Assembly: GCA_913063265.1 (NCBI GenBank)
Contig: CAJXZG010000017.1
Location: 1-64,000 of the forward strand
From: an uncultured Prolixibacteraceae bacterium
GTDB taxonomy: Bacteria; Bacteroidota; Bacteroidia; Bacteroidales; Prolixibacteraceae
DNA: 64,000 bases
Direction of reading: 5' to 3'
Shown: positions 16,872 through 25,109 of the stretch, one piece after another
Numbering within the stretch: position 1 is the stretch's first letter
Layout: the number at the start of each line of letters is the position of its first letter
Notes under the pieces: model-generated
What the model saw: only the letters and a program-made list of their open reading frames with translations
Told to the model about the DNA's origin: nothing
The model's database searches: none
Translations under genes and position numbers: made by a program

Positions 16872-18662
16872 TTACATTCTTTCCGGCATTTCAATTCCCA
16901 AAAGATTCATTCCCTTTTTAACGACCTCAGCAACTGTGGCTGATAACATCAACCTGAAATTTAGCTGGTCCTTATTTTGCTCACCAAGAATACTGTGTTC
17001 ATGATAAAACTGGTTAAACTCTTTTACCAAATCATAACAGAAATTTGCAATTACGGCAGGACTATAGTTTTCACCCGCCTCTTTTACTATTCCGGGAAAC
17101 AAAGCAATTCGTTTTAACAAATCCTTTTCTTTTACTGAAAGTGATTCTAATTTAGCATTTACATCAATTTCCAGATTATTTTCTCCGGCTTTTCTTAATA
17201 CCGATTTTATACGGGCATAAGTGTATTGGATAAAAGGCCCTGTATTTCCATTAAAATCAATAGATTCCTCAGGATTAAACATCATATTTTTACGAGGATC
17301 TACCTTCAGCATAAAATACTTCAGAGCTCCCAATGCAATCATTCTAAAAGTATCTTCTGCCTCATCATTTGTCAAAGAATCCAACTTGCCTAACTCTTCT
17401 GACATGTCACGTGCTACTTGAATCATCTCTTCAACCAAATCATCGGCATCAACAACTTTTCCTTCTCTTGATTTCATTTTTCCTGAGGGAAGTTCAACCA
17501 TCCCATAAGAAAAATGATACAAATCTTTTCCCCATTCAAAACCCAACTTATCAAGCAATATCGATAAAATCTGAAAATGATAATTTTGCTCATTTCCTAC
17601 AACATATACCATTTTATCGATATTGAAATCTTTATACCTAAGTTTTGCAGTTCCAATATCCTGAGTCATATAAACCGACGTACCATCGCTACGAAGTAAC
17701 AATTTCTCATCCAATCCTTCATTTGTTAGATCTGCCCAAACTGAATTGTCATCTCTTTGATAAAAGATTTTCTCATTTAAACCTCTCAAAACCTCTTCTT
17801 TTCCAACTAGGTAAGTGTCTGACTCATAATATATTTTATCGAAATCTACACCTAGTTTTTTATATGTTTCATCAAATCCTGTGTAAACCCATTGATTCAT
17901 TGTTTTCCAAAGATTTACAGTTTCATCATCATTGGCCTCCCATTTACGTAACAATTCACGAGCCGCCAATATCGAAGGAGCATTATTTTCGGCCTCTTCT
18001 TTTGAGTAATCCTTTGCAATTAATTCTTCAACTTCCGATTTATATTTTTTGTCAAATTCAACATAACACTCTCCTACCAAATGGTCACCTTTTATTCCTG
18101 AGTTTTGAGGAGTTTTGCCTTTTCCCCATTGCTGCCAGGCATACATTGATTTACAAATATGAATTCCCCTGTCGTTTACAATATTGGTCTTTAAAACTTT
18201 ATTTCCATTAGCTTTTAATATTTCAGAAATGGAAAATCCAAGCAAATTGTTTCGAATATGTCCTAAATGAAGAGGTTTATTTGTATTTGGTGAAGAATAT
18301 TCAACCATTACCGTTTTGGAGTTTTCATTAGTAGAAATAAATCCAAAATTGTCATCTGAATAGGATGAAATTAGATTTTTTAACCAATAATCATTTCCAA
18401 TTTTCAAATTCAGAAATCCTTTAACAACGTCAAAAGAATCTACCTGCTCTATTTTGTTTAAAATAAAGTTTCCTATTTCCTTTCCTGTTTCTTCGGGCGA
18501 TTTTTTTGAAAACCTTAAAAACGGAAATACTACAACTGTTATATCACCGTCCTGATCCTTACGGGTATTTTGTATTTGAATTTGTTTATCCTCAGGAATT
18601 AAATCATAAAGTTCCGCTAAAGCATTTTTTGTTGCCTGATGTATAATTTTGTCAATCTTCAT
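16872..18662 (-). CDS. argS: Arginyl-tRNA synthetase
   Basis: A 596-residue class I synthetase that charges tRNA-Arg. The N-terminal ArgS domain covers about residues 1-100. EYSSPNTNKPLHLGHIRNN contains the HIGH motif as HLGH (132-135). SDGTSVYMTQDIGTAKLRY is the ArgS-typical core and GKMKSREGKVVDADDL is the degenerate KMSKS region. The C-terminal DALR anticodon-binding domain ends LNLLGIEMPERM, the usual finish. A TATCTTTG box at 18692-18685 on the minus strand is a good -7 promoter element. Complete and ordinary. Confidence 0.96.
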   Translation of the reverse strand: MKIDKIIHQATKNALAELYDLIPEDKQIQIQNTRKDQDGDITVVVFPFLRFSKKSPEETGKEIGNFILNKIEQVDSFDVVKGFLNLKIGNDYWLKNLISSYSDDNFGFISTNENSKTVMVEYSSPNTNKPLHLGHIRNNLLGFSISEILKANGNKVLKTNIVNDRGIHICKSMYAWQQWGKGKTPQNSGIKGDHLVGECYVEFDKKYKSEVEELIAKDYSKEEAENNAPSILAARELLRKWEANDDETVNLWKTMNQWVYTGFDETYKKLGVDFDKIYYESDTYLVGKEEVLRGLNEKIFYQRDDNSVWADLTNEGLDEKLLLRSDGTSVYMTQDIGTAKLRYKDFNIDKMVYVVGNEQNYHFQILSILLDKLGFEWGKDLYHFSYGMVELPSGKMKSREGKVVDADDLVEEMIQVARDMSEELGKLDSLTNDEAEDTFRMIALGALKYFMLKVDPRKNMMFNPEESIDFNGNTGPFIQYTYARIKSVLRKAGENNLEIDVNAKLESLSVKEKDLLKRIALFPGIVKEAGENYSPAVIANFCYDLVKEFNQFYHEHSILGEQNKDQLNFRLMLSATVAEVVKKGMNLLGIEMPERM

Positions 18663-18684
18663 TTTCGCTGTTTTTAAGAAAACG

Positions 18685-18718
18685 CAAAGATAATATTTTC
18701 AGGTTTGCCAACATCAAG
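18685..18718 (-). promoter_or_regulatory. Candidate argS promoter
   Basis: On the minus strand TATCTTTG (18692-18685) matches the Bacteroidota -7 consensus. CTTG at 18718-18715 lies 22 bases upstream as a weak -33 element. The start codon at 18662 is a short leader away. Confidence 0.45.
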
Positions 18719-18724
18719 CACAAA

Positions 18725-18753
18725 AAAAAGCTCCACCAACGGCAGAGCTTTTT
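18725..18753 (-). terminator. Terminator of the first OmpA gene
   Basis: Read on the minus strand, AAGCTC and GAGCTT form a stem with an A-run before and a T-run after it, 20 bases after the OmpA stop codon. Confidence 0.75.
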
Positions 18754-18772
18754 AACTTATTTTTTTTCAATA

Positions 18773-20107
18773 TTACTTTTTAATCTTTGCTACTTCCCAT
18801 TCTACTCTTCGGTTCTTCTTCCTGTTATCCTCTGATGTATTTGGAACAGCAGGTTTTGTTTCGCCATAATTATGAGAACCGATGTAAGCATTATTTACTC
18901 CTTTTGAAAGCAAGTATTTAATTACAGACTGAGCTCGCCTTTCTGAAAGTTCCATATTATATTTCTCAGAACCTACATCACAGGCATGCCCACCTACTAC
19001 AATATTAAATTCCTTACTTGACATCAATTTATCAACCAGTTTATCCAACTCAGCTTCTCCTTCAGGTTTTAAATCTGCCTTATCAAAATCGAAATAAATG
19101 GTAGGCACAATAATATCCTGCCACTCAGGACAACCATTATTTGCAATAGTTCCTTTTTCATTCGGGCACTTATCCTCACAATCGATAACACCATCACCGT
19201 CCGAATCCAGTGGACAGCCATCTGCATCAACAGGACAACCTTTTGGTGTATCCGGACATTTATCTTTTGTATCAGGCACACCATCGTTATCGGAATCAGG
19301 ACATCCATTAAACTTAGCTAATCCAGCTATATTTGGACAATCATCATCTTTGTCAGGAATTCCATCACCATCAGTATCAGGGCATCCATTATAATTTGCG
19401 TCTCCTGCCTGATCGGGACAATCGTCCTTATAGTCCGGGATACCATCACCATCACGGTCAAGCGGACAGCCCTCTTCATCAACAGCCACGCCCGGAGGTG
19501 TGTTTGGACATTTGTCTTTTTTATCAGGTACTCCATCCGCATCAGTATCTTTGGCTTTACCAAATGAGAATTCAACAATGGCAGTTAATTTAATCATATC
19601 ATCGGTCACTGTAACCATTGATGGATATGTTTCTCCTGCAATGTATCCTCTTCGGGTTCCTTCTATTCCATTGGTATAACCACCTTCAATAAATAATGAA
19701 GTATTCTCACTGATAGGGAATTTGAATCCAATACCTGCATTCCAGGCAAATCCATCTGACTGGTTATCCCATAACATTCCGCCACCTCCGTAAATATAAG
19801 GTTGAACGGCAGCATCTTCCTTAAAAATATATCCATTATACAGCTTATACCTCAGATTAAGGTAAACATTTTGAAAATCCACACCGCCTGATTCGTAACC
19901 ACCATTAGAGTTTATTCTAATATCAAATGACGGATTTAAGTATCTGCTAACATAAAATTCGTGAGCTAATCCTCCAACCTTTCCCTTATTCAGGTTAAAG
20001 TAGGATCCGGGGCCTAATCCTATTCCCCATTTACTATCTGCATTTTGGGAATGCGCCAACCCGTATACAGCAAACAGCATCATTAAAATGATTGTAATTT
20101 TTCTCAT
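18773..20107 (-). CDS. OmpA-family protein with thrombospondin type-3 repeats (paralogue 1)
   Basis: A 444-residue outer-membrane protein. It has a signal peptide (about 1-20, ending AHSQ), an N-terminal eight-stranded beta-barrel (about 22-190), and a linker of calcium-binding thrombospondin type-3 repeats (about 190-320; repeated DxDxDGxPDxxDxCP). The C-terminal OmpA peptidoglycan-binding domain (about 330-444) carries VGGHACDVGSEKYNMELSERRA and ENRKKNRRVE. It probably ties the outer membrane to the cell wall. First of three tandem paralogues on this strand, and the most diverged: its repeats begin DTDADGVPDKKDKCP where the other two have DEDGDGVPDKKDECP. Confidence 0.9.
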   Translation of the reverse strand: MRKITIILMMLFAVYGLAHSQNADSKWGIGLGPGSYFNLNKGKVGGLAHEFYVSRYLNPSFDIRINSNGGYESGGVDFQNVYLNLRYKLYNGYIFKEDAAVQPYIYGGGGMLWDNQSDGFAWNAGIGFKFPISENTSLFIEGGYTNGIEGTRRGYIAGETYPSMVTVTDDMIKLTAIVEFSFGKAKDTDADGVPDKKDKCPNTPPGVAVDEEGCPLDRDGDGIPDYKDDCPDQAGDANYNGCPDTDGDGIPDKDDDCPNIAGLAKFNGCPDSDNDGVPDTKDKCPDTPKGCPVDADGCPLDSDGDGVIDCEDKCPNEKGTIANNGCPEWQDIIVPTIYFDFDKADLKPEGEAELDKLVDKLMSSKEFNIVVGGHACDVGSEKYNMELSERRAQSVIKYLLSKGVNNAYIGSHNYGETKPAVPNTSEDNRKKNRRVEWEVAKIKK

Positions 20108-20683
20108 AATTTAAAGGTTTTACTTTCTATAAATAAGTTTAACATATTCATCCGGTTATCATAACTATTCCAGTTAATTCAAAAATAATCCTATTATATT
20201 AACCATCTTTTGTTAATTACTATTTTTTAAGAGTAAAATCATACGATTTATCAACTATTTGGAACCTTAAAGAAGTCTTTCAGGTATCAGTTTAATAATT
20301 TTTGTTGATAACTTTTTCTAATATTCTTATCAAACATAAAGCAGTTTTATTTTTCATTTTCCTATCCAAAACTTCACAATAACCTATAAGACAGGAATTT
20401 AGAGCAAATTCCCATGCTATTTAAGGTATAGATTCAAATATTGTGTTTTTAAAATACTAATCATAAAAATCTAAAATGATATAAAACTACAGCATTTAAC
20501 GGTTTTCAATTAATTTAGATATTTCTATATATAGGATTAAACTGGCGTATTTAATAAATAATAACAGAACAAATTATTGTACAAATATCAGTTAGAAATT
20601 AAGGTTACCGGACAAATTTAAATCCACGAAAAAAGCCCTGCTTTCGCAGAGCTTTTTTTCGTAACATTATTATTTAGTACTTT
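20108..20683. other. Intergenic region between OmpA paralogues 1 and 2
   Basis: A 576-base AT-rich gap with no gene. It holds the leader of paralogue 1, whose first 40 bases closely match those of paralogue 2 (aatttaaaggtttta..tttctataaataagttta), and the terminator of paralogue 2 near its right end. Nothing else is recognisable. Confidence 0.6.
20629..20659 (-). terminator. Terminator of OmpA paralogue 2
   Basis: On the minus strand GCTCTGC and GCAGGGC form a stem closed by a GAAA loop (one G-T pair) and followed by a T-run. An almost identical copy ends paralogue 3. Confidence 0.85.
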
Positions 20684-21502
20684 CTATTTTTTTACTTTAG
20701 AAACTTCCCATTCTACCCTACGGTTCTTCTTCCTGTTCTCCTCTGAAGTATTCGGAACTGCTGGTTTTGTTTCTCCATAATTATGTGAACCAATATACGC
20801 ATTATTCACACCTTTCGATAATAAGTATTTCACAACAGCCTGTGCACGTTTTTCTGACAATTCCATATTGTATTTTTCTGTTCCCAGACTACATGCATGA
20901 CCTCCAACTACAATATTAAATTCTTTACTTGCACTTAAAGTTTGTACCAGTTTATCCAACTCAGTTTTAGTTTCTGGTCTTAGCTCAGCTTTATCCAAGT
21001 CAAAATACAAGGTTGGAATTACAACATCTACCCAATCAGGACATCCGTCATTTTCTTTTGAACCGGCTTCATTTGGACACTTGTCTTCGCAATCAATTAC
21101 ACCATCACCATCTGAATCCAGTGGGCATCCATCTGCATCAACAGGGCATCCTTTTGGTGTGTCAGGACATTTATCTTTGTGATCAGGAACTCCGTCACCA
21201 TCAGTGTCAGGACAACCATTAAATTTAGCTAAACCTGCAACATTCGGACACTCATCATCTTTATCCGGAATTCCATCACCATCAGTGTCAGGACATCCAT
21301 TGAATTTAGCATCTCCCGGCTCATCAGGACAATCATCTTTATAATCCGGCACTCCGTCGCCATCTCTATCAAGCGGACAACCTTTCTCATCAACTGCAAC
21401 TCCCGGAGGTGTTCCCGGACACTCATCTTTTTTATCCGGTACGCCGTCACCATCTTCATCTTTTGCTTTACCAAAGGCAAATTCAATGATGGTAGTTAAT
21501 TT
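20629..21502 (-). repeat. 874-bp near-identical duplicate, copy A
   Basis: This block matches 22519-23392 at a constant offset of 1890 bases with three differences (20656, 21419, 21467). It runs from just before the terminator to the start of the calcium-repeat linker, then identity collapses within a few bases into the barrel-coding part. Confidence 0.92.
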
Positions 21503-22006
21503 CATTAATTCATCAGTTACAGTAACTTCTCCATACGGAGGTAATGTACCTGCTCTTTTTCCTTCAATTCCCGGATTATATCCCCACTCAACAAACAATG
21601 AAGTGTTTTCACCCACCGGAAATTTTAATCCCGCTCCTGCATTCCAGGTGAAACCTTCTGCCTGATTATCCCACAACATTCCTCCACCAGCTACAATATA
21701 GGGTTGAATAGCGGCATCTTCCTTAAAAATATAACCATTATAAAGCTTGTAACGGACATTCAAATAAGCATTTTGAAAATCCACTCCACCTTCTTCATAT
21801 CCACCATTGGAGTTTAATCTTAGGTCAAATGATGGATTCAGATAACGGCTAATGTAAAATTCGTGAGCAAATCCTAACTCACCTTTATTGTTATTGTGAT
21901 AAACTCCGGGGCCTAATCCTATTCCCCATTTGCTATCAGCATTTTGTGCAAATGTCATCCCATATGCACCAAGCAATACAACTAAAATAAAAGTAATTTT
22001 TCTCAT
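20684..22006 (-). CDS. OmpA-family protein with thrombospondin type-3 repeats (paralogue 2)
   Basis: A 440-residue protein with the same order as its neighbour: signal peptide (GMTFAQ end), beta-barrel, thrombospondin type-3 repeats, OmpA domain (VGGHACSLGTEKYNMELSEKRA). From the start of the calcium repeats to the stop codon its protein is identical to paralogue 3, and the DNA differs at only two coding positions (21419, 21467), both silent. The barrels are clearly different. It has its own terminator and a 567-base gap upstream, so it is probably a separate transcription unit. Gene conversion from or to paralogue 3 is the simplest reading. Confidence 0.92.
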   Translation of the reverse strand: MRKITFILVVLLGAYGMTFAQNADSKWGIGLGPGVYHNNNKGELGFAHEFYISRYLNPSFDLRLNSNGGYEEGGVDFQNAYLNVRYKLYNGYIFKEDAAIQPYIVAGGGMLWDNQAEGFTWNAGAGLKFPVGENTSLFVEWGYNPGIEGKRAGTLPPYGEVTVTDELMKLTTIIEFAFGKAKDEDGDGVPDKKDECPGTPPGVAVDEKGCPLDRDGDGVPDYKDDCPDEPGDAKFNGCPDTDGDGIPDKDDECPNVAGLAKFNGCPDTDGDGVPDHKDKCPDTPKGCPVDADGCPLDSDGDGVIDCEDKCPNEAGSKENDGCPDWVDVVIPTLYFDLDKAELRPETKTELDKLVQTLSASKEFNIVVGGHACSLGTEKYNMELSEKRAQAVVKYLLSKGVNNAYIGSHNYGETKPAVPNTSEENRKKNRRVEWEVSKVKK

Positions 22007-22573
22007 AATTTAAAGGTTTTATTTCTATAAATAAGTTTAGAATATATTTTTAATTTTCATAAATCTTCAACAGTAATAAAGTTCACTTTCTAAAACTGAA
22101 ATTTCTAATTTACAGTTTTTTTGTCATATTCCTCCAATTTATCAAATCTGCTTACCTCACGTTACATTAGTTGCCACATACCATTAAAATATTCATCATG
22201 TTCTTTAAAGAAAATGTCCGGCATATTAGTCATTCACAAACAAAAAGGTGACGTAAACAGATTCCTGGTTTACATATACGTCTAATGTACAAATATAAGA
22301 ATTAGTTTTAAGAAGAGTTTATCTATACCATTTAACTATAAAAAAAATTGAAATGAAGGTAAAAAATTTATAAAGCCTTATTACTGTTTAAAATTGATTG
22401 ATTACTTGCATACTGAAACAAACTATATTGTACTGACCGGAAGTTGCACAATCACTTGAAACGATTTATCAAATTCATCCATAATTTTACCAATAAAATA
22501 GCTAAGTTTTGTCCAATAAAAAAAGCCCTGCTTTCGCAGAGCTTTCTTTCGTAACATTATTATTTAGTACTTT
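22007..22573. other. Intergenic region between OmpA paralogues 2 and 3
   Basis: A 567-base AT-rich gap without a recognisable gene. The first 40 bases are the paralogue 2 leader shared with paralogue 1, and the right end holds the paralogue 3 terminator. I see no further repeats or structured RNA. Confidence 0.55.
22519..22549 (-). terminator. Terminator of OmpA paralogue 3
   Basis: The same GAAA-closed stem as at 20629-20659, with one base change in the T-run side (22546). Confidence 0.85.
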
Positions 22574-23392
22574 CTATTTTTTTACTTTAGAAACTTCCCA
22601 TTCTACCCTACGGTTCTTCTTCCTGTTCTCCTCTGAAGTATTCGGAACTGCTGGTTTTGTTTCTCCATAATTATGTGAACCAATATACGCATTATTCACA
22701 CCTTTCGATAATAAGTATTTCACAACAGCCTGTGCACGTTTTTCTGACAATTCCATATTGTATTTTTCTGTTCCCAGACTACATGCATGACCTCCAACTA
22801 CAATATTAAATTCTTTACTTGCACTTAAAGTTTGTACCAGTTTATCCAACTCAGTTTTAGTTTCTGGTCTTAGCTCAGCTTTATCCAAGTCAAAATACAA
22901 GGTTGGAATTACAACATCTACCCAATCAGGACATCCGTCATTTTCTTTTGAACCGGCTTCATTTGGACACTTGTCTTCGCAATCAATTACACCATCACCA
23001 TCTGAATCCAGTGGGCATCCATCTGCATCAACAGGGCATCCTTTTGGTGTGTCAGGACATTTATCTTTGTGATCAGGAACTCCGTCACCATCAGTGTCAG
23101 GACAACCATTAAATTTAGCTAAACCTGCAACATTCGGACACTCATCATCTTTATCCGGAATTCCATCACCATCAGTGTCAGGACATCCATTGAATTTAGC
23201 ATCTCCCGGCTCATCAGGACAATCATCTTTATAATCCGGCACTCCGTCGCCATCTCTATCAAGCGGACAACCTTTCTCATCAACTGCAACTCCCGGAGGT
23301 GTTCCCGGGCACTCATCTTTTTTATCCGGTACGCCGTCACCATCTTCATCTTTTGCCTTACCAAAGGCAAATTCAATGATGGTAGTTAATTT
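22519..23392 (-). repeat. 874-bp near-identical duplicate, copy B
   Basis: Partner of 20629-21502. It includes the terminator, the OmpA domain and all thrombospondin type-3 repeats of paralogue 3. Confidence 0.92.
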
Positions 23393-23914
23393 AATCATAT
23401 CATCTGTGGTTGTAACCTGAAATGGAGGTGAAGTAGCACTTCCATTTGCCCAACCTGATCTTGTACCTTCAATACCACTGGTATATGCACCTTCAACAAA
23501 CAAAGAAGTATTTTCGCCAATAGGGAATTTAAAACCTAAACCCGCATCCCAGGCAAATCCTTCAGCATTATTATCCCACATCATACCACCACCACCTAAG
23601 ATATATGGTTGTACAGCAGCATCTTCCTTAAAGATGTAACCATTGTACAATTTGTACCTTATATTCAGGTTAATATTTTGAAAATCTACACCGCCTTCTT
23701 CGTAACCTCCATTTGAATTTAATCTTAAATCGAATGATGGACTTAAATAGCGACTGATGTAGAATTCATGCATAATACCTCCTACTCCGCCTTTATTAAG
23801 ATTATAGGAAACACCGGGCCCCAATCCAATTCCCCATTTGCTGTCAGCGTTCTGGGCAAATGAAGTTCCCAACACCATAGCAAACGATAGTAACAATAAT
23901 GTAAATTTTTTCAT
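22574..23914 (-). CDS. OmpA-family protein with thrombospondin type-3 repeats (paralogue 3)
   Basis: A 446-residue outer-membrane protein: signal peptide (VLGTSFAQ end), beta-barrel (about 22-195), thrombospondin type-3 repeats, and OmpA peptidoglycan-binding domain with VGGHACSLGTEKYN. The C-terminal half equals that of paralogue 2. The barrel is closer in detail to paralogue 1 (EGTRSGW, TTDDMIKLT) than the shared C-terminus suggests, which supports recombination between the copies. On its minus-strand leader, TATATTGC near 23960 preceded by TTTTG about 22 bases upstream is a plausible promoter. Confidence 0.92.
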   Translation of the reverse strand: MKKFTLLLLSFAMVLGTSFAQNADSKWGIGLGPGVSYNLNKGGVGGIMHEFYISRYLSPSFDLRLNSNGGYEEGGVDFQNINLNIRYKLYNGYIFKEDAAVQPYILGGGGMMWDNNAEGFAWDAGLGFKFPIGENTSLFVEGAYTSGIEGTRSGWANGSATSPPFQVTTTDDMIKLTTIIEFAFGKAKDEDGDGVPDKKDECPGTPPGVAVDEKGCPLDRDGDGVPDYKDDCPDEPGDAKFNGCPDTDGDGIPDKDDECPNVAGLAKFNGCPDTDGDGVPDHKDKCPDTPKGCPVDADGCPLDSDGDGVIDCEDKCPNEAGSKENDGCPDWVDVVIPTLYFDLDKAELRPETKTELDKLVQTLSASKEFNIVVGGHACSLGTEKYNMELSEKRAQAVVKYLLSKGVNNAYIGSHNYGETKPAVPNTSEENRKKNRRVEWEVSKVKK

Positions 23915-24077
23915 AATTTGATGTTTTATTTTTGTTTTAATTTAAAGAGGCAATATAAGCTAGAACTTGCAATTTATATCAAAATAAATCAATTTCTGCA
24001 AAAATTCTTATAATTAATCTCATTATTTTTTAACAAATTTATACAATTATATTAAATGTGTTTATCAAAAAAGAAAA

Positions 24078-24617
24078 TTGTTTTCAATAATTGACATAGA
24101 AACTACCGGAAATAACACAAAATACGGAAAAATTACGGAATTTGCGCTATATCAGTTCGATGGACAGAAAATTACCAAAGAGTTTTCAACATTGTTAAAT
24201 CCGGAAATGGACATACCTTTTTATATTACCAAATTAACCGGTATTAATAATGAAATGGTAAAAGATGCGCCCAGGTTTCATGAAGTTGCGAGAACCATAG
24301 TAGAACTTACAGCGGGAAGAACTTTTGTCGCCCATAATGTCAGTTTTGATTACAATTTTGTAAAAAAAGAGTTTGAACGTTTAGGATATAACTTTAACAG
24401 AAAAACTATTTGCACAGTTAAACTTGCAAGAAAGCTTATACCCGGACATTCTTCTTATTCATTGGGAAAATTATGTTCCGATTTAGGGATTGAAATTAAA
24501 GAAAGGCATCGCGCTGCCGGTGATGCCTTTGCTACAGTAAAACTGTTTAAAATATTATTACAGAAGAACGAATTAATACAGAACACCTACGATTCGAATA
24601 ATATTAAACTGTTCTGA
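24078..24617 (+). CDS. DnaQ-like 3'-5' exonuclease
   Basis: A 179-residue DEDDh exonuclease. The motifs are IDIETTG (Asp and Glu, about residues 6-8), FVAHNVSFDYNF (second Asp) and HRAAGDA (His and final Asp). It resembles the epsilon proofreading subunit and the stand-alone DnaQ-like nucleases of Bacteroidota, and the lack of a C-terminal extension makes it the latter. The start is a TTG at 24078; motif I follows within five residues, so the start cannot be much further in. It converges with DUF5606 with a 2-base gap. Confidence 0.87.
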   Translation: MFSIIDIETTGNNTKYGKITEFALYQFDGQKITKEFSTLLNPEMDIPFYITKLTGINNEMVKDAPRFHEVARTIVELTAGRTFVAHNVSFDYNFVKKEFERLGYNFNRKTICTVKLARKLIPGHSSYSLGKLCSDLGIEIKERHRAAGDAFATVKLFKILLQKNELIQNTYDSNNIKLF

Positions 24618-24619
24618 CT

Positions 24620-25048
24620 TTAATTCTGTTCTTTTGTCTCGTTTTTCTCATCTTTATCTTCTTCCTTTGAAAAATCAAGTAATCCTTTTTCCTGCAAAAC
24701 ATTGTACCACATGATTACTTTTTTAATATCAGAGACATAAACCCGGTCCTTGTCATACTCCGGAACAACCTCTTCAAAAAATGCTTTTAGCTCATTTGCT
24801 GAACTTTTATGCGAAAGGGCGGGACCGCCATCTTTGTTTTCTGATATAGCTTTAAAGATATCCTTCAACGGAACATCTCCTTCATCTGTATAGATGGCAA
24901 TATCTTCCAAAGCAGATACCTTAGAAGTTGAATGCACCGGGAGTCTTTTTTTTGTTTCCAAAGATTCAACAATGATGCTGTTTTTAGACTCAGCAACTAA
25001 TTTAAACAGGCCTGACTGACCTGAAACTGCTAATATTCCTTTTAACAT
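24620..25048 (-). CDS. DUF5606 family protein
   Basis: A 142-residue cytoplasmic protein. The N-terminus LKGILAVSGQSGLFKLVAESKNSIIVES, the patch KVSALEDIAIYTDEGDVPL and the helical remainder match DUF5606, a family I know only from Bacteroidota. The C-terminal tail is a charged Glu/Lys/Asp stretch. Function is unknown. It lies 61 bases upstream of the TonB receptor gene on the same strand, so they may share a transcript. Confidence 0.85.
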   Translation of the reverse strand: MLKGILAVSGQSGLFKLVAESKNSIIVESLETKKRLPVHSTSKVSALEDIAIYTDEGDVPLKDIFKAISENKDGGPALSHKSSANELKAFFEEVVPEYDKDRVYVSDIKKVIMWYNVLQEKGLLDFSKEEDKDEKNETKEQN

Positions 25049-25109
25049 ATTTTCTAAAATTTTGGACGAATATACAATTTTTGATTATCCTGAAAAAGGT
25101 TCAATCTTG

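Noticed and set aside
18773-23914. Highly regular repeats in the three OmpA genes as a CRISPR array
   Set aside because: The repeats are coding DNA for DxDGxxD thrombospondin type-3 units, not spacer-separated identical direct repeats.
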